This document shows positions 11,450 through 22,338 of a stretch of 64,000 nucleotides of DNA, in pieces. Source of the stretch: Blasia pusilla (lineage: Eukaryota; Marchantiophyta; Marchantiopsida; Blasiales); contig CM114271.1 of NCBI GenBank assembly GCA_050084515.1, forward strand, positions 62,930,001 to 62,994,000. Direction: 5' to 3'. The position numbers and the translations under genes are program-made. The notes under the pieces were generated by a model. It had not been told where the DNA came from and searched no databases. It saw nothing but the letters and a program-made list of their open reading frames with translations. Position 1 is the stretch's first letter, and each line of letters begins with the position of its first letter.

Positions 11450-12060
11450 GGTAGGCCACGGTAGCAAAACTAGACCGGGATCCGGGTTGCGCCAGGAATC
11501 AAGATAGCAGATCCTTTCCATATCCCTACTGGTCGTCGGAGAGCATCCTTCGAATAGTCTTCCCAGGCAAGTACACTAATTTGGGGTTTCTTATTTTGAA
11601 CTTCTGAAGTCAAACGAGTATCGGTCTCAATATTAGTTTTGCTCGCTGAAATTGGGGTTCTAGTTTTATTATAGGGTGACTGGCAGACTCATAAATTTAC
11701 CAGCATGTATCGGCAAAGCGTCTTTCCTTCAGGTTCTGTTCTAAGTTCTAACCCTTCGCCGCGTAACAACGTCTCGAATCAAGGTGGCCCAAGCTTCATG
11801 CGGAGGCCGGCGCGCTGCCATGTCTCCGCATGGAGCGGGACTGCTGTTTTCTATAGACCGATGTCAATCTGCGATGATGCCTCGTGGCGTCGACCTCGGT
11901 GCTTCACACGGATTGCGAGGAACCACACAAGCAGGCCACACCAGGGAAGGTCAAACCTCCAAGCGCACAGTAAAACCACTGCCCCCACCGGACTATTTCA
12001 ACGGCATGTGAACGTAAGACTAGTTTGCGGGATGCTCAGGCCTTCGACCAGCGCATAAGT
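11450..12060 (+). other. CpG-rich segment with small overlapping ORFs, possible exon
   Basis: Base composition shifts to CpG-rich against AT-rich surroundings, unlike the methylated and decayed repeats nearby. Two plus-strand frames are open: 11705-12058 (117 codons) and 11784-12011 (75 codons, ending LPPPDYFNGM then stop). Neither matches a family I know. This could be the first exon or promoter of a low-copy gene, or a fragment of one. No downstream exon was identified. Confidence 0.25.
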
Positions 12061-12513
12061 ATGCATGTCATTCCTTGGATTGTTCAATACTTCTATCTTT
12101 CTACAAATACGAGGAAGTAGTAATATTATATTATGCTTCAGATAATAGAAAATAAGAAATAGACAAAAAATTTCCTAGTGGAAGAAATGAATGGAAATGA
12201 GGTTATTGCTTATATGTCTAGAGATTGAAGATGAGAAAAAAATTGCAGTGGAAAACGTTTTTATCAAGAAAACAAATCTCCTAAGAGGACAAATAAAGTC
12301 ATCTTTAGTTCACCAAAGGAAATTCCAAGTACCGGGTTGAATTTCATACAATTTTGATGGGAAGGTGCAACTACATCTGGATGAGTCATCCCTCCATGGA
12401 TCTCATAGGTAGCACACGAGGTAGCCTCTTAAGTTTCATCCTTATCATCAACAAATGGTTCTTTCCATGCTACAATGAGGACCAAAAATGTTGTGGAAAC
12501 TCATGGAAGTTGT
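12061..12513. other. Unassigned, left flank of gypsy-1
   Basis: AT-rich sequence with no supported gene; only short chance frames. It ends at the outer terminal repeat of gypsy-1. Confidence 0.4.
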
Positions 12514-12611
12514 TGTCGTGCGAATACATCGGTTGTCATGCACACACATGTCTAAGATCCATCTAGCTATGAATCCTAACATCTCTACACATGAATGATT
12601 GGACAACCCCA
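12514..12611 (-). repeat. gypsy-1 outer A repeat
   Basis: About 98 bp nearly identical to 13235-13352, with one 15-bp gap, in the same orientation. It lies outside the 3' B repeat, so the element ends A-B-A. Shared landmarks are TCTAAGATCCATCT and GACAACCCC. Confidence 0.88.
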
Positions 12612-13234
12612 ATATAAAGTTGAATACGAACTGTAAGCTCTGATGAAATCTGCAATCAACCGTGCTTCATCCAAACAACCATACTCATGATTTTGATACA
12701 CACTGGTGTGACAACAAGAGAAAGTATACACAAGGATTCCCAAAATGTGTGATCTCCTTATTGATCACTCCTAGTCCATTCTTCAAGAGAGAATCCACGC
12801 TCAATACGTGCACGTCGCAGTGTATCACGGATCCCAACAAGGGTCTGCAATCCTAAGGAGATGAGCTCCAAATGAGACTCATCCGAGGTATACCCCCTTG
12901 GGCACCTCCATGGGTGACCTATGAACACAGGTCACCTCCCTCCTAGCATGTACTACCAACCTGTAGTACACCCATACTAGCTCCCTAACAACTACACATG
13001 TGGTCCCCTCATGAGACCAACTACCAACTAACCCATGACCCTATAGGTCCAAGTGGAGCCATACATGGCTGGGAAGGTCAACCTCTCCAATGCCTCCTCT
13101 CATAAAGGGAAGGGTGACCTACACTCTTAGATCACCTCCTAAGAGCATGTCACATACGACCTCTCAAAATAGGGAAGTACAAGACCCTAAGGCCTCGATA
13201 CTATCTCGCCCTGCGCCTCATTTACCATGAAAAC
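12612..13234 (-). repeat. gypsy-1 3' LTR-like repeat (B)
   Basis: About 620 bp, closely similar to 36683-37310 along the whole length, bounded at one end by ATATAAAGTTGAA and at the other by the revcomp of TGTCATGGTA (here changed to TTTCATGG). It is unrelated or only remotely related in sequence to the B repeat of gypsy-2, although the coding regions are homologous. Confidence 0.9.
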
Positions 13235-13352
13235 TGTCGTGCGAATACACATCGCTGCCAACATACATCGGCTGTTATGCACACATATGTCTAAGATCCA
13301 TCTGGCTATAAATCCTAACATCTCTACACATGAACGATTTGACAACCCCAAT
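13235..13352 (-). repeat. gypsy-1 inner A repeat
   Basis: Lies between the end of pol and the 3' B repeat. Homologous to the inner A of gypsy-2 (29623-29752): both lie in the same place, and the end (...CGATGTGTAT..CGCACGA) is shared. On the minus strand a G-rich run (CACGGGGGCAATT) that could serve as polypurine tract precedes it, not the B repeat. Confidence 0.82.
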
Positions 13353-13513
13353 TGCCCCCGTGGCTGGTGGTTAGGCCCCTCTAACTCTAGATAGCCTATA
13401 AAACAAGTCCAAATTCTATGCTCCTATTTGGTGCTAAGATCAGGAGGTCGGGTGCTATGTCGTTCCATCGTTAGTTACCTTCTTGCAATCCATAACATCA
13501 AGAGACATCTTGT

Positions 13514-13700
13514 ATCTACCTATCACACCTATGTACATCTAGGACAAATCCAACGTCCCTAAGGAACCAAGTCAAGAGGCGACGTCAAACACAACATATG
13601 CCATCCTCGAGAACACCCATCACAAACTAGCATCGTGGCTGCGCCTTTAACAGGCACATACAACAAGCATCTCAAGCCTGTAGGAACAACTGCCAAGCTC
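13514..13700 (-). pseudogene. gypsy-1 PHD zinc finger at the C-terminus of pol
   Basis: After the integrase tail the frame reads RCLLYVPVKGAATMLV, then CDGCSRGWHMLC (about 13624), then one in-frame TAG, then GRWICPRCT and a natural stop. The spacing and the GWHMxC core match the C4HC3 PHD pattern; the second Cys of the first pair is replaced by Tyr here but present in gypsy-2. PHD fingers typically read histone H3 tail methylation. In chromoviruses this position is held by a chromodomain that guides integration, so a targeting role is the natural inference. Broken by the TAG and the Cys loss. Confidence 0.82.
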
Positions 13701-14780
13701 GGATCAATCCTCCCATCTACGTTCGGAAGATGACATGACGCACAGTTACGCACATGATCTTTCCAAACGGTACCATCACGAACCTCCAAAACAAGGACTC
13801 CTGAAGGTAACATCTCTCGCACTCGCAAAATAGTGCGTCCCGTTGTCACGTCTAATGTTGTCGACGCTCTTTGCTGTAGATAGACATAATCGCCACGATG
13901 GAATCTTCGAATCCCTTGTCGATAGCCTCCTCCACACGTAGTCACATACCTCAGAGTATCGCGCTGTTGAGCGGTAGCTAGGTTCTCAAACGCCATAGAC
14001 ATGACTCTCCAAAAGAGCTCTGCCGGTGAGAACACGCTCGCACCCATACGTCTGGATCATCGAGGTCAAGTCCTCAACCACATCTCGTCAAATCCACGTT
14101 GGTAACTCTGTCTCTCTCCCATAGAGCAAGAAATATGGTGAAAATGATGCAAAGGATGCTTGCCAACTGAAGCGGTAACCCATCGCCAACCACGGCAACT
14201 ATAGGTCCCAATCTCCCAAGTGTCCTCTCTGCATTCCATACTTGCGCAATCCTCTTTTCACCATCTGCACAACTCTCTTTGCCGAACCATCTGCCTCCGG
14301 ATGATCTCGAGAAGTTGTATGATGATCTATCAATGCCTGATCACACAAGGCCTAAAAGTCACCCCTAAACTCAGTACCCTGGTCTGTCAACACCTGTGTT
14401 GGGGTGCCGAAGTGACTACGCACTCTATCAAAAAATGCGTAAGCCGCTCCCTCACTCGACCTATCTGGCAACGCTACCAACTCAATCCACTTGAAGAAGT
14501 GCTCCACCATGACCAATACTTACTAACTATGGCATCTCGTCAATGGTAAAGGCCCTGCAAAGTCTAAATTCCAGCGATACCCTAATCCCATGAACGCGTA
14601 AAGGATGCAAGTGTGGTGTCAGAGCATTGAATGATGCCCGCACCCTATCACATACAATGTATCTGGCTATAAACTGTTGAACATCAGTCTGCATACCATG
14701 CCACCAATATTGAATCTGAATCAAGCTATACGTATGCTTGACTCCGAAATTCCCTAAATCCTCGTGAGCATGTCTCACAA
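13701..14780 (-). pseudogene. gypsy-1 integrase (DDE, inactive)
   Basis: Right to left: the HHCC finger (14778-14600: HAHEDLGNFGVKHTYSL then YIVCDRV), the catalytic core with a LDFAGPL-like first Asp motif near 14560, TDQGTEF for the second Asp near 14380, and ADGSAKRVVQ near 14290 where the catalytic Glu has become Lys. The tail (14047-13700) contains the RFHRGDYVYLQQ and GRTILRVREMLPSGVLVLE segments, typical of gypsy integrase C-terminal domains. Several frames and stops are needed. Integrates the cDNA in functional relatives. Confidence 0.85.
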
Positions 14781-15673
14781 CTCATGCTTGCTACGAAGGA
14801 TGCGGCACCATCCGCACTTGTCCATCCTCCCAAACTCGAAGCACATGCGTCCCCTCCTACATGAACCTCTTGGCTTGCTGTAGGACTCAATCCTGCTCTC
14901 TAGCACCCACCATGCTTGCTAAGACACCACTGCGCAGGTACTCCAAGACCATCTCGTCATTATGGATGTCTCTAGTCCCTGTTGACTCCTCACTAGCATC
15001 TGGATCTGAGGACTCACCATCCAACCTCCCTCCTGGAGTGGATGCCTCCTGCTGACCTGACATAGCCAATAGACACAAATAGGCACATACGTGCTATCCC
15101 GACACCATCTCCTCATCAATCTCACCATGCCACCACGCTTTGGTTGCATTGCTTTGGAACGTGCATGGGTTACGGCTTAACCCGTCCGCATCGTGGTTCA
15201 GATGTCCTGGGCGATGGACAACCTGAAAATCATACTCCTGTAGCAAGAGTGACCATCTGGAAAGCTTCCTTGTAAGCTTGTCAGACTCCATTAACCATCT
15301 GAGTGGTTGATGATCAGTGATGAGCGTGAAAGGGTTCCTGAACAAATAACATCTGAAATGGACCACTGCCCACATTGCAGCTAAGCACTCCCCCTACTAG
15401 GAACTGTACTTTGCCTCCATAGCATTGTTTGAGCGGCTCGCATACGCCACTACGAACTCCTTCCCCTCATCATCTCTCTAAGTGAGCACCGCTCCTAACC
15501 CCAACATATTCCAGTCCGTATGTAATTGGAATGGACAACCAAGCATAGGTCTCCTCAAAATGAGCGAGGACTTCAACTTGTCCTTGAGCTCCTAAAACGC
15601 TCGCTCCTAATCATCTCCCCAAACCCACTCCTAGTCCAACCTAGTCAACAAAGTCAGTGCCTTCGCAATCGCA
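14781..15673 (-). pseudogene. gypsy-1 RNase H and linker
   Basis: The RNase H end is clear in 15375-15094: WAVVHFRCYLFRNPFTLITDHQPLRWLM, then VVHRPGHLNHDADGLSRNP, the standard gypsy pattern. Upstream to about 15673 it continues in other frames (AYASRSNNAMEAKYSSY-like and LGAVLT-like stretches). The 14781-15090 linker to the integrase finger is Ser/Asp/Glu-rich (GGRLDGESSDPDASEES) and matches the linker in gypsy-2 (27930-28070). Confidence 0.82.
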
Positions 15674-16640
15674 CTAAAGCCCTTCTCGTACCGTCAGTAG
15701 TAAGTTCGCCAATCCCATGAAAGCTCGAACTCGACCCACATTTGTAGGGCGGGGAATGCGCGTTATGGCCTCCACCTTTTTTTTCTGAACTCCAATATCC
15801 CCATGGTAAATGGTGTGTCTAAGGTACTTGATCTGGGAATGGAAGAACCTGCACTTGCCTGGATGTAACTTCAGCCCATGTAACTTCATTCGTCGGAACA
15901 CCTCCTCGAGATGTCTCTCATGCTCCTCAACCATGGCACTAAAGATAATGTCATCAATGTAACATCTTGCATAATCCAAACCAGCCAAAATCCTATCCAT
16001 AACTCGCTGAAAACCCACTGGGGCATTCTTCAACCCAAATGGTAAGAACCGCAATTGGTATAAACAATCCTTCCCGAAAGGATCTATCCCCCAAAATGCT
16101 GTCCTCTCCATGTCTTCCACTCAGATGGGCAACTGATGATAGCCATCACAAAGATCCAAACAATTGAAGGTCCTTGCATGCCCCACCGCATCAAAGATCT
16201 CCTCGGGAGTAGGGAGAACCTAGCGATAGGCCTTTCTATGCCGATTGATAGGACGGTAATCCCCACACATATGCTATGGGTCCATTGGCCATGCATGTCC
16301 TTCTTTTCCGGCATAATTGTGGCAAATGCATACTCTCCAAGCAATCTCTGCACCAGTCCAGCGTGAGCCAAGTCTCGACTTCTACTCTCAATCAAGGCTC
16401 GCTCCATGTCGGAATATCTGTAGCGTCGTCGGAAGATAGGAGTATCACTATCCAACTTGAGCCGAATACATGGACCCTTCAGCGTACCCAAGTCATGCAT
16501 ACTATATGCAAAACAATCCCTAAATCTCCACAAGAACTGCAACACTCGTCTCCTCTCCACTCTTGTCAACCTAAGACCAATCATTGGCTTCCAAGTCTCT
16601 CTCGTGACCTCTGGAGAAGAGGAGGGTGGTGGTTGCTAAC
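15674..16640 (-). pseudogene. gypsy-1 reverse transcriptase
   Basis: Two overlapping frames. 16584-16084 begins with the RT fingers (SDTPIFRRRYRYSDMER, then the PEKKDMHGQW region). 16120-15674 carries FLPFGLKNAPVGFQRVMD and the active site CYIDDIIF (about 15961-15944), then LHPGKCRFF and IPRPTNVGRVRAFMGLANL. The YIDD box is intact. A frameshift near 16100 and others break the frame. Copies element RNA into DNA in functional relatives. This domain is almost entirely missing from gypsy-2. Confidence 0.9.
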
Positions 16641-16899
16641 TAGCAACCTTTGGAGCAGCAACATGCGCTCCCAACTCAAACACCAACTCTCTAGGCACTC
16701 CACTATGTCTTGCATTAGCGAAATGAACTTCCATCTCTCTATGCTCTCGTGACATATCCAATGAAGTCCATGGATGCCTCTCCATCACCATCGCGCCCCC
16801 AACCAGTGTCTCACCCGTCCCGTTAGACGCTGCGATGCAAAGTGGACGTAATGTCATAGACGCCTCTCGCATCCGTCTCTACTCGGCCAAACCGAGACT
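16641..16899 (-). other. gypsy-1 linker between methyltransferase and RT
   Basis: A degenerate coding stretch (open frame 16872-16636 minus) without a recognised domain; it contains MVMERHPWTSLDM and HREMEVHFANARHSGVPRELV. It presumably joins the methyltransferase to RT in the polyprotein. Confidence 0.5.
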
Positions 16900-18060
16900 A
16901 AACACCCAAGTAAGATAGTTCAGTCTATAGCCTGACCCAATACCTGCCTGCGGGATGCCTCTGCCATCATAGGCACCATTGTCGTACCTGTAGAGAACCC
17001 CATAGCTCGCTCTCTCTCATCGGCGTTGGGCTCCACCAGTGTACTTGCTAGCTCATCCCATATCATGCCTGGTCCTCCCTGACAAAAAGCATGAGGTGCC
17101 GGAAAACTCACCAACGTAGGCAATGGTGCCCTCTGCTGGCCCACTTGATTGGCCACTGCCAACAATGGTACATCATCACGAGTAACAGCCTGAGATCGCC
17201 GACCTGGATCCAAGATCACATCCACCGTAAGTAGTGATGATATGTGGATTCCATCATTAGCCCTTCTCAATAACTCGGATGGTAAAAGGTTCGTCCACCA
17301 CAATCGTGGACGGTGTGCGATCCAACACTCGTCGCATCCAACATCACCCCTGGTCCTATCCATGACCGCACCTGATGTACACTCGCCATCACTCGGGCTT
17401 GAGTGTTACCTAAGAATGGGACGTTCTTCAAAATGTAGGCTGGAGAACATCGTTGGGTTGTGTGCAAGTGACGAAGAACTCGCAATATCTCCCAAAACAT
17501 GGCCGACCTCGGGTCCTGCAAACCAAGTCCCCGACTCGCCAAAGAATGATCCTGACATGGCCAACCTGCCACCACCAAGTGTATTGGACCAACCCTATCC
17601 AGATCTGGCGCCCCCAACAATGAAATGTTGGCCGACAATACATGCTGATATCCCCTGACTGCAGACAGTGGCAGTAATTGAGGATATTGTTGGACTAGCC
17701 TTGCCACATGATGTAATGAGACTCTACGTGCAGTCTATCCCTCTCAACATACAAGTACTGTTGTACTCGTACTCTGGCGTGCAAAACTATAGCCAACGTT
17801 GTATTAATCCCTCCAAGAGATCTAGTATACACACACCCTCCTTGGGATACTGCCACACAATCGGTGTGGTGTCCAAGGGTGTCAACGTCTCCACTCCTAG
17901 AGCACGTGGTAACACTGTCCCGTCTCGCTCTAGAGCATAGGCTTGGCTCCACGCCTGCCTCACGAGCTCTTCTACTCTCCTCTGCAAATCGATGCTCGTC
18001 CCCCACAAAACTGAAGAAGTGTCGCCAACAGATGTAGCCACGCTCGTCATTGCATGCCAC
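16900..18060 (-). pseudogene. gypsy-1 C5 cytosine DNA methyltransferase domain
   Basis: The minus strand reads motifs in canonical order: motif I, degenerate (LGGINTTLAIVLHA, near 17820); motif IV VVAGWPCQDHS with the catalytic Cys (codon about 17557-17555); a DPRSAMFWEILRVLR helix; motif VI LKNVPFLG (about 17428), where ENV has become KNV; motif VIII HRPRLWWTNL (about 17315); ILDPGRR; and motifs IX-X with ERERAMGFSTGTT and RRQVLGQAID (17003-16923). The order is not permuted as in plant DRM enzymes. The enzyme transfers methyl groups to cytosine. Frameshifts and the Glu-to-Lys change make this copy inactive. It lies between protease and RT inside one element, so it is not a separate host gene. 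Confidence 0.9.
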
Positions 18061-19110
18061 TCCTAAGGACTATCCTCTACAAGAATATCCTTTGCATTGG
18101 TGTTCCCCTTCAGTAAATCTCCTAGCCAACATAATATGCCATAATAAATAGCAACTGCTGTGGTCGACCCTCAGAGTGAACCATCAAGTCTCCTTGCAAA
18201 CTGCACAGGTAGTTGACTAGCTCGTCCCTTATCTGACTACCAACCTAGTCGATAGGAGGCTGTCTCCTCCCAAAAGTCAAGTGTGAACCCTAGAGGATAC
18301 AATATGGTAGCCCCTACCAAAACATCATAAGACTCGGCTGGTGTCAAAATTGCTCTCGTTCGCACCATCGTACTATCCGTAGGATGATCGGACCGAATCA
18401 TCACTGCAATCTCATCGCGAGTCATAAACAGTGTCGGGGATGTGCCTCCCAGTGAAGTCTGAATCTGGAATGGATATGGACATGGAGTGATCTCACACTT
18501 CTGCAATCCTATCGCTATACATGCCGCCTTCCCCAACATAAGGGGTTTTGCTCTTGAATCAAGTAGCACTCTTTGCGGTCGATACACGACTCTAGATGGA
18601 CCAACCAACTGGAAAACTCCATCTCGATTGTCCAAGATAACAACTCCTGGTGAGACAATTGCATGTTCTATCGCTGGTCTAGCTGGCAACTCTACCACTC
18701 TAGCCGTTGTTGCATGCCAACTCTTTGTAGCTCTCATCCCAAGCACCTGCTCCAAGGGTACCTCAGCCACATCTCCTATGCGAGTCTCAACACTAGAAGA
18801 ACCAAACTCAGCGCTCTTACAGAGCATCGCCGCCAACCAAAAAAAATCAGCTAGTTGACCTCCACATGTCAACAAATCTCTGGCCCTAAATAATGGGACG
18901 CTACACAAAGCCATCACCATCTCTCGTAACGTGCCAGTACTAGGCCGTGTCAAATGCTGCATAGGCCTAGTAGACATACTCGCCTCACCCGCTCCTCCAA
19001 TTGCATCAGCATCTACGACAACAACACTCCTCAAAGGCCGTCCAAGGACCATCGATGGGGTCCGGAGAGCCTCCGACAATGTAAAAGACTAGGGAAGTCT
19101 AGCCTGCATG
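18061..19110 (-). pseudogene. gypsy-1 aspartic protease region
   Basis: One open frame, 19079-18237 (280 residues, LSEALRTPSM-type start shared with gypsy-2). The C-terminal half contains RVLLDSRAKPLMLGKAACI (codon about 18560), a retroviral-type protease active site with DSR in place of the DSG seen in gypsy-2, then IQTSLGGTSPTLFMT and SYDVLVGATILYPLGF. The N-terminal half (SVPLFRARDLLTCGGQLADFFWLAAML) is conserved between copies but unrecognised. It matures the polyprotein in functional relatives; the Gly-to-Arg change probably inactivates it. Confidence 0.82.
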
Positions 19111-20427
19111 CTAGCTTCTCCCCTCTTGGGATCCAAATCCACATCGGATCCTTGTGGCTCAAAAGCTCTCACCGCGCCTCTTGTAACCACTGCATCTACA
19201 TCCACCTGTGTAGTGTTGCACAAAAATCCCATAGCTCCTAGATCTCCCGCTATATCCTAGGGCCTGAATAGATCCAGAAGTTGACGCGCCCCCTACACTT
19301 GATGTAGAGTCCTGCTGGGCCATCATAGCCTGAAGGCATTGCACCAATTGAGCAATCCTGGCCAAAGTTGCCTCTGATGCAAGTGTTGCACTCGCTCTGG
19401 GAGGTGGTGGGGTCCTACTTCCACCATGTCCTCAACATCCTACACCTTGTCCTCTACCAGCTCCAGGTCCTTGATCTCCCTCTAAGCATAGCTTGGGGTG
19501 GAGCTCAAAACATCTCTCATGTATGTGCCCATATCTCTGGAAATGATCACCTTGAGGTAAGGGTGGCCTCCCCCGGGCCGCCTCATATATAGCTGATGGT
19601 GTTGCATGCACTCCATTATGCTGTCTACAATCTCGTTGAAAATGTGATTCTCCACACGTCCAACAAGAAATACTTAAGCCTTGCTGCCCAGCGCATGACT
19701 AAACTGGTCGTGGTCTTGGCTCCCGCTATCCTCCCATATCCGTTGGTCCCATGACTCTATCTCAAGTAGTTTGCTGCGGCAGTGATGGAGACACCGTCAC
19801 TCGTGACGTCTCCCTCGAAGATGACGCGCCTGTCGTCAAAACTCTCTCCTCAAGTATGTTGAGCTCAATCCGCTCCGCCAACAAAAATACAGACTTGAGA
19901 GTAGGCGAACCAACATGTAAGAGAGTTGCATCTCGCACTCTCTTCCGGAACTCGCCGTCTAGCATCGCATACCAAAACTAAAGTGCTTGCGCCTTTGTCA
20001 CACCCTGAGTCGCTGTGATCAACCGTCAAAGCCGTGTATAGGCCTCTCGAACTCTCCCCCGCTCTCCACTGTAACTTATGAATCGACTTCAGCTTGTCGG
20101 TCCTCAACCCGTGATAATTTCTCCCCAACTCTCGGAAGAACTCGACCAACGGGTTGAACGCGGGTGGTACTCGACTGGTCACACTCATAAGACTCGGGTC
20201 GACAACTCCTCCAAGTATCTCCTTCGTGCGGTTAGTGGGTGTTTCTGTAGCCGCCACATCATACATTGCACGCACTGTGAGGGACACATATCATGGAGAC
20301 CAAAATAGTCTCCACGCCTCGATCTCATGGAGAATCCAAAACTCGTTATAATCATCCATGGGAGGGCCTTCCACGCCATAAAGTGGTCAAATCTATGTTG
20401 GTTCTACATCCTCTGTGCATCGCATCA
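19111..20427 (-). pseudogene. gypsy-1 gag, central and C-terminal part
   Basis: Starts at the CACTA insertion and runs right to left. 20287-19865 includes FNPLVEFFRELGRNYHGLRTDKLKSIHKLQ, a retrotransposon gag core, followed by LDGEFRKRVRDATLL and LAERIELNILEE. A CCHC knuckle CWTCGESHFQRDC lies near 19650, and a second, degenerate one (FQRYGHIHERC) near 19540. A Gln/Ser-rich tail (19365-19159) leads to the protease. Frameshifts and stops occur. Confidence 0.82.
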
Positions 20428-21825
20428 CACTAGAAGAAAATGATGGTTTTTATGACTAGGATTGAAATGACTAAGGTTCTTCATGACTTGAATGTATGAC
20501 TAGAATGTCCCCTACTTATACAAAAGTAATATCTTTCCATAAATGAATCAAATGTTAGTCATATTAAAATATGACTAAGTGATAAAATTATTTTGGAATA
20601 TGGCTTAGTAATATATGAAATGACTTAGTAATTCTTGAGTAATATTAAAGCAAGATGTCCCAATTTATAGTCTCTTAAAATTGTAATATGACTCAATGAT
20701 GTGGATTTTAAATTTTAATTTATAGGAAGATTTTTAATTAAAATATGTTTTCCAATTGACATAATACTACGAAATATAGATTTCAATTTGTGGCATAAAA
20801 AAAATAAAATTTCCCTTTGACCTCAAATCCTTCTCCAAGGATTTGAGGTCAACGGAGAAGGGAGGTCCCAATGGATCGAAGCAAGGATCGATAGGATCTA
20901 ACTAAGAGGGCGGGAAACCAAGGGAGCATGCTTCTAGCTACCTAAAGAACTAAGGAACTAAGTGCAAGTGCCGAGACAAGTGACACGCGGGAGGGATAAG
21001 GATTAAGTTAGGGTTAGTTTTTTCCTTGTAATCTGCGCATCAATTCAGGATTTACGAGTAAATTTGAGTAGAAGGTTGGTGGCTTGTGTGTTAGAAGTAG
21101 CTTTGAGATGAGCATAGATGAGGGCTAAGGCACGTCTAGTCCCGCATCCCTCGTGCCAATTCGGATAGCTTTGCGTACAGCAGAGCGGGGACGAGGGGGA
21201 ACAAGAGGGATCGGATGAGAAGCATTATCTTTCTTTGTCTTTGCCGATTGTATGTTCTATTTTTGTATCGACCAGTTTTGAAATTTTAACAACATGTGTC
21301 TTCTCATCCTTTGGATGATGTCCTCAATCAAATTTCTGTGGTATTTCAACCTCACTGTGGCAGGATTTGTCGAATCTCAAAGGTGTGGTTATGTGATTAA
21401 AATGTGGCATTTGTGAATCGGTAGTTATAATGAGAGTTGGAGGATGGTACTACAAGGACCGTCTAGAGCACACGCGAGGACCGAAAAAGTTGATCAACCT
21501 GAAGACTGCCTAGGCAGCAGCCATTCTCGAGAAGGTTATGATATGGATGAATGGGCTCATATCGGGATGATATACGGCCTGCAATCTGCTGTTGAGACCC
21601 TTACACTGTTAGATATGTAGGAGCTTCTAGTGCGTCTCTCTCTCTCTCTTAGGTGTCTCCCCTCAAGTGGGATATGGAGAAATTCCTTTCAAATCAATGA
21701 TTCGCGCTTAGCGCCATAGATGGATAGAGTCACATATCACTCGTATGATTCCCAATTGACATTGGTTTGTGTATAATGCGGAGCAGTTTTTGGAACAATC
21801 ACGAGTAAGCTGTCGCTTTGGAAGG
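20428..21825. other. CACTA left arm
   Basis: Contains the left terminal repeat, the ATGACT subterminal repeats, and at 20817-20852 a perfect 16-bp inverted repeat (TTGACCTCAAATCCTT) around a 4-base loop. The rest, to the gypsy-2 insertion, has no open frame of note. The stretch near 20980-21200 is more GC-balanced and might be a leader or exon of a lost transposase gene; that is speculation. Confidence 0.55.
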
Positions 21826-22338
21826 TGTCACGACTGTTAGGATAGATCGGTGGGATCTAGCAGAGCGTCTTCATGAGTAGTGGAGGACAGGCCCAAGAGG
21901 TCGAGGATGACCTATGGAGGCCTTGAGAAACCTGAGAGAGCAAGTTTCCCCTTCGTTTCGGCTCATTTGGAGCCATATAGAGAAACTTACTATTTCGAGT
22001 AAGTTTCCATGTTAGGGATAGTTGAATTTACACTTTGGGAAGTGGCCCTTGACCCGCTACACCAGGTCATGAGCCAAGGAGATAACCTGCGAGCAAAGGT
22101 TACCGTTGAGAGGGCTTGGGAGAGGGAAAGGGGTATACCTCCAAGAGAGAGAGCTTGAGAGCTCATTCTCTCTTTGTTGAACCTCTTGGCATAAGGCGGC
22201 GGAGCTATGGTCCCTTGCCTTGTGAGTGTAACCCAAGCCTCTCATTAGGAGAGTGGGTTTGGTTTGACATGAGAGAGAGTGCACACCTTTGAGAGCTATG
22301 GGGTGAGATGGTGTAGAGAGAGATTAGATCTTACTTTA
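21826..22338 (+). repeat. gypsy-2 5' LTR-like repeat (B)
   Basis: 513 bp starting TGTCACGACTGTTAGG and ending CTTACTTTA, repeated at 29753-30262 with high identity. It contains purine-rich GAGAGA tracts. No A repeat precedes or follows it at this end. Confidence 0.92.

Noticed and set aside
12509-12517. GACAA as a firm 5-bp target duplication of gypsy-1
   Set aside because: The same bases end the A repeat in gypsy-2 and the inner copies, so they may belong to the element; the match could be chance.
17267-17707. The methyltransferase as a host DRM or MET1 gene
   Set aside because: It is flanked on the same strand by gypsy protease and RT with no introns, has a counterpart in the same position in gypsy-2, and its motif order is not the permuted DRM order.
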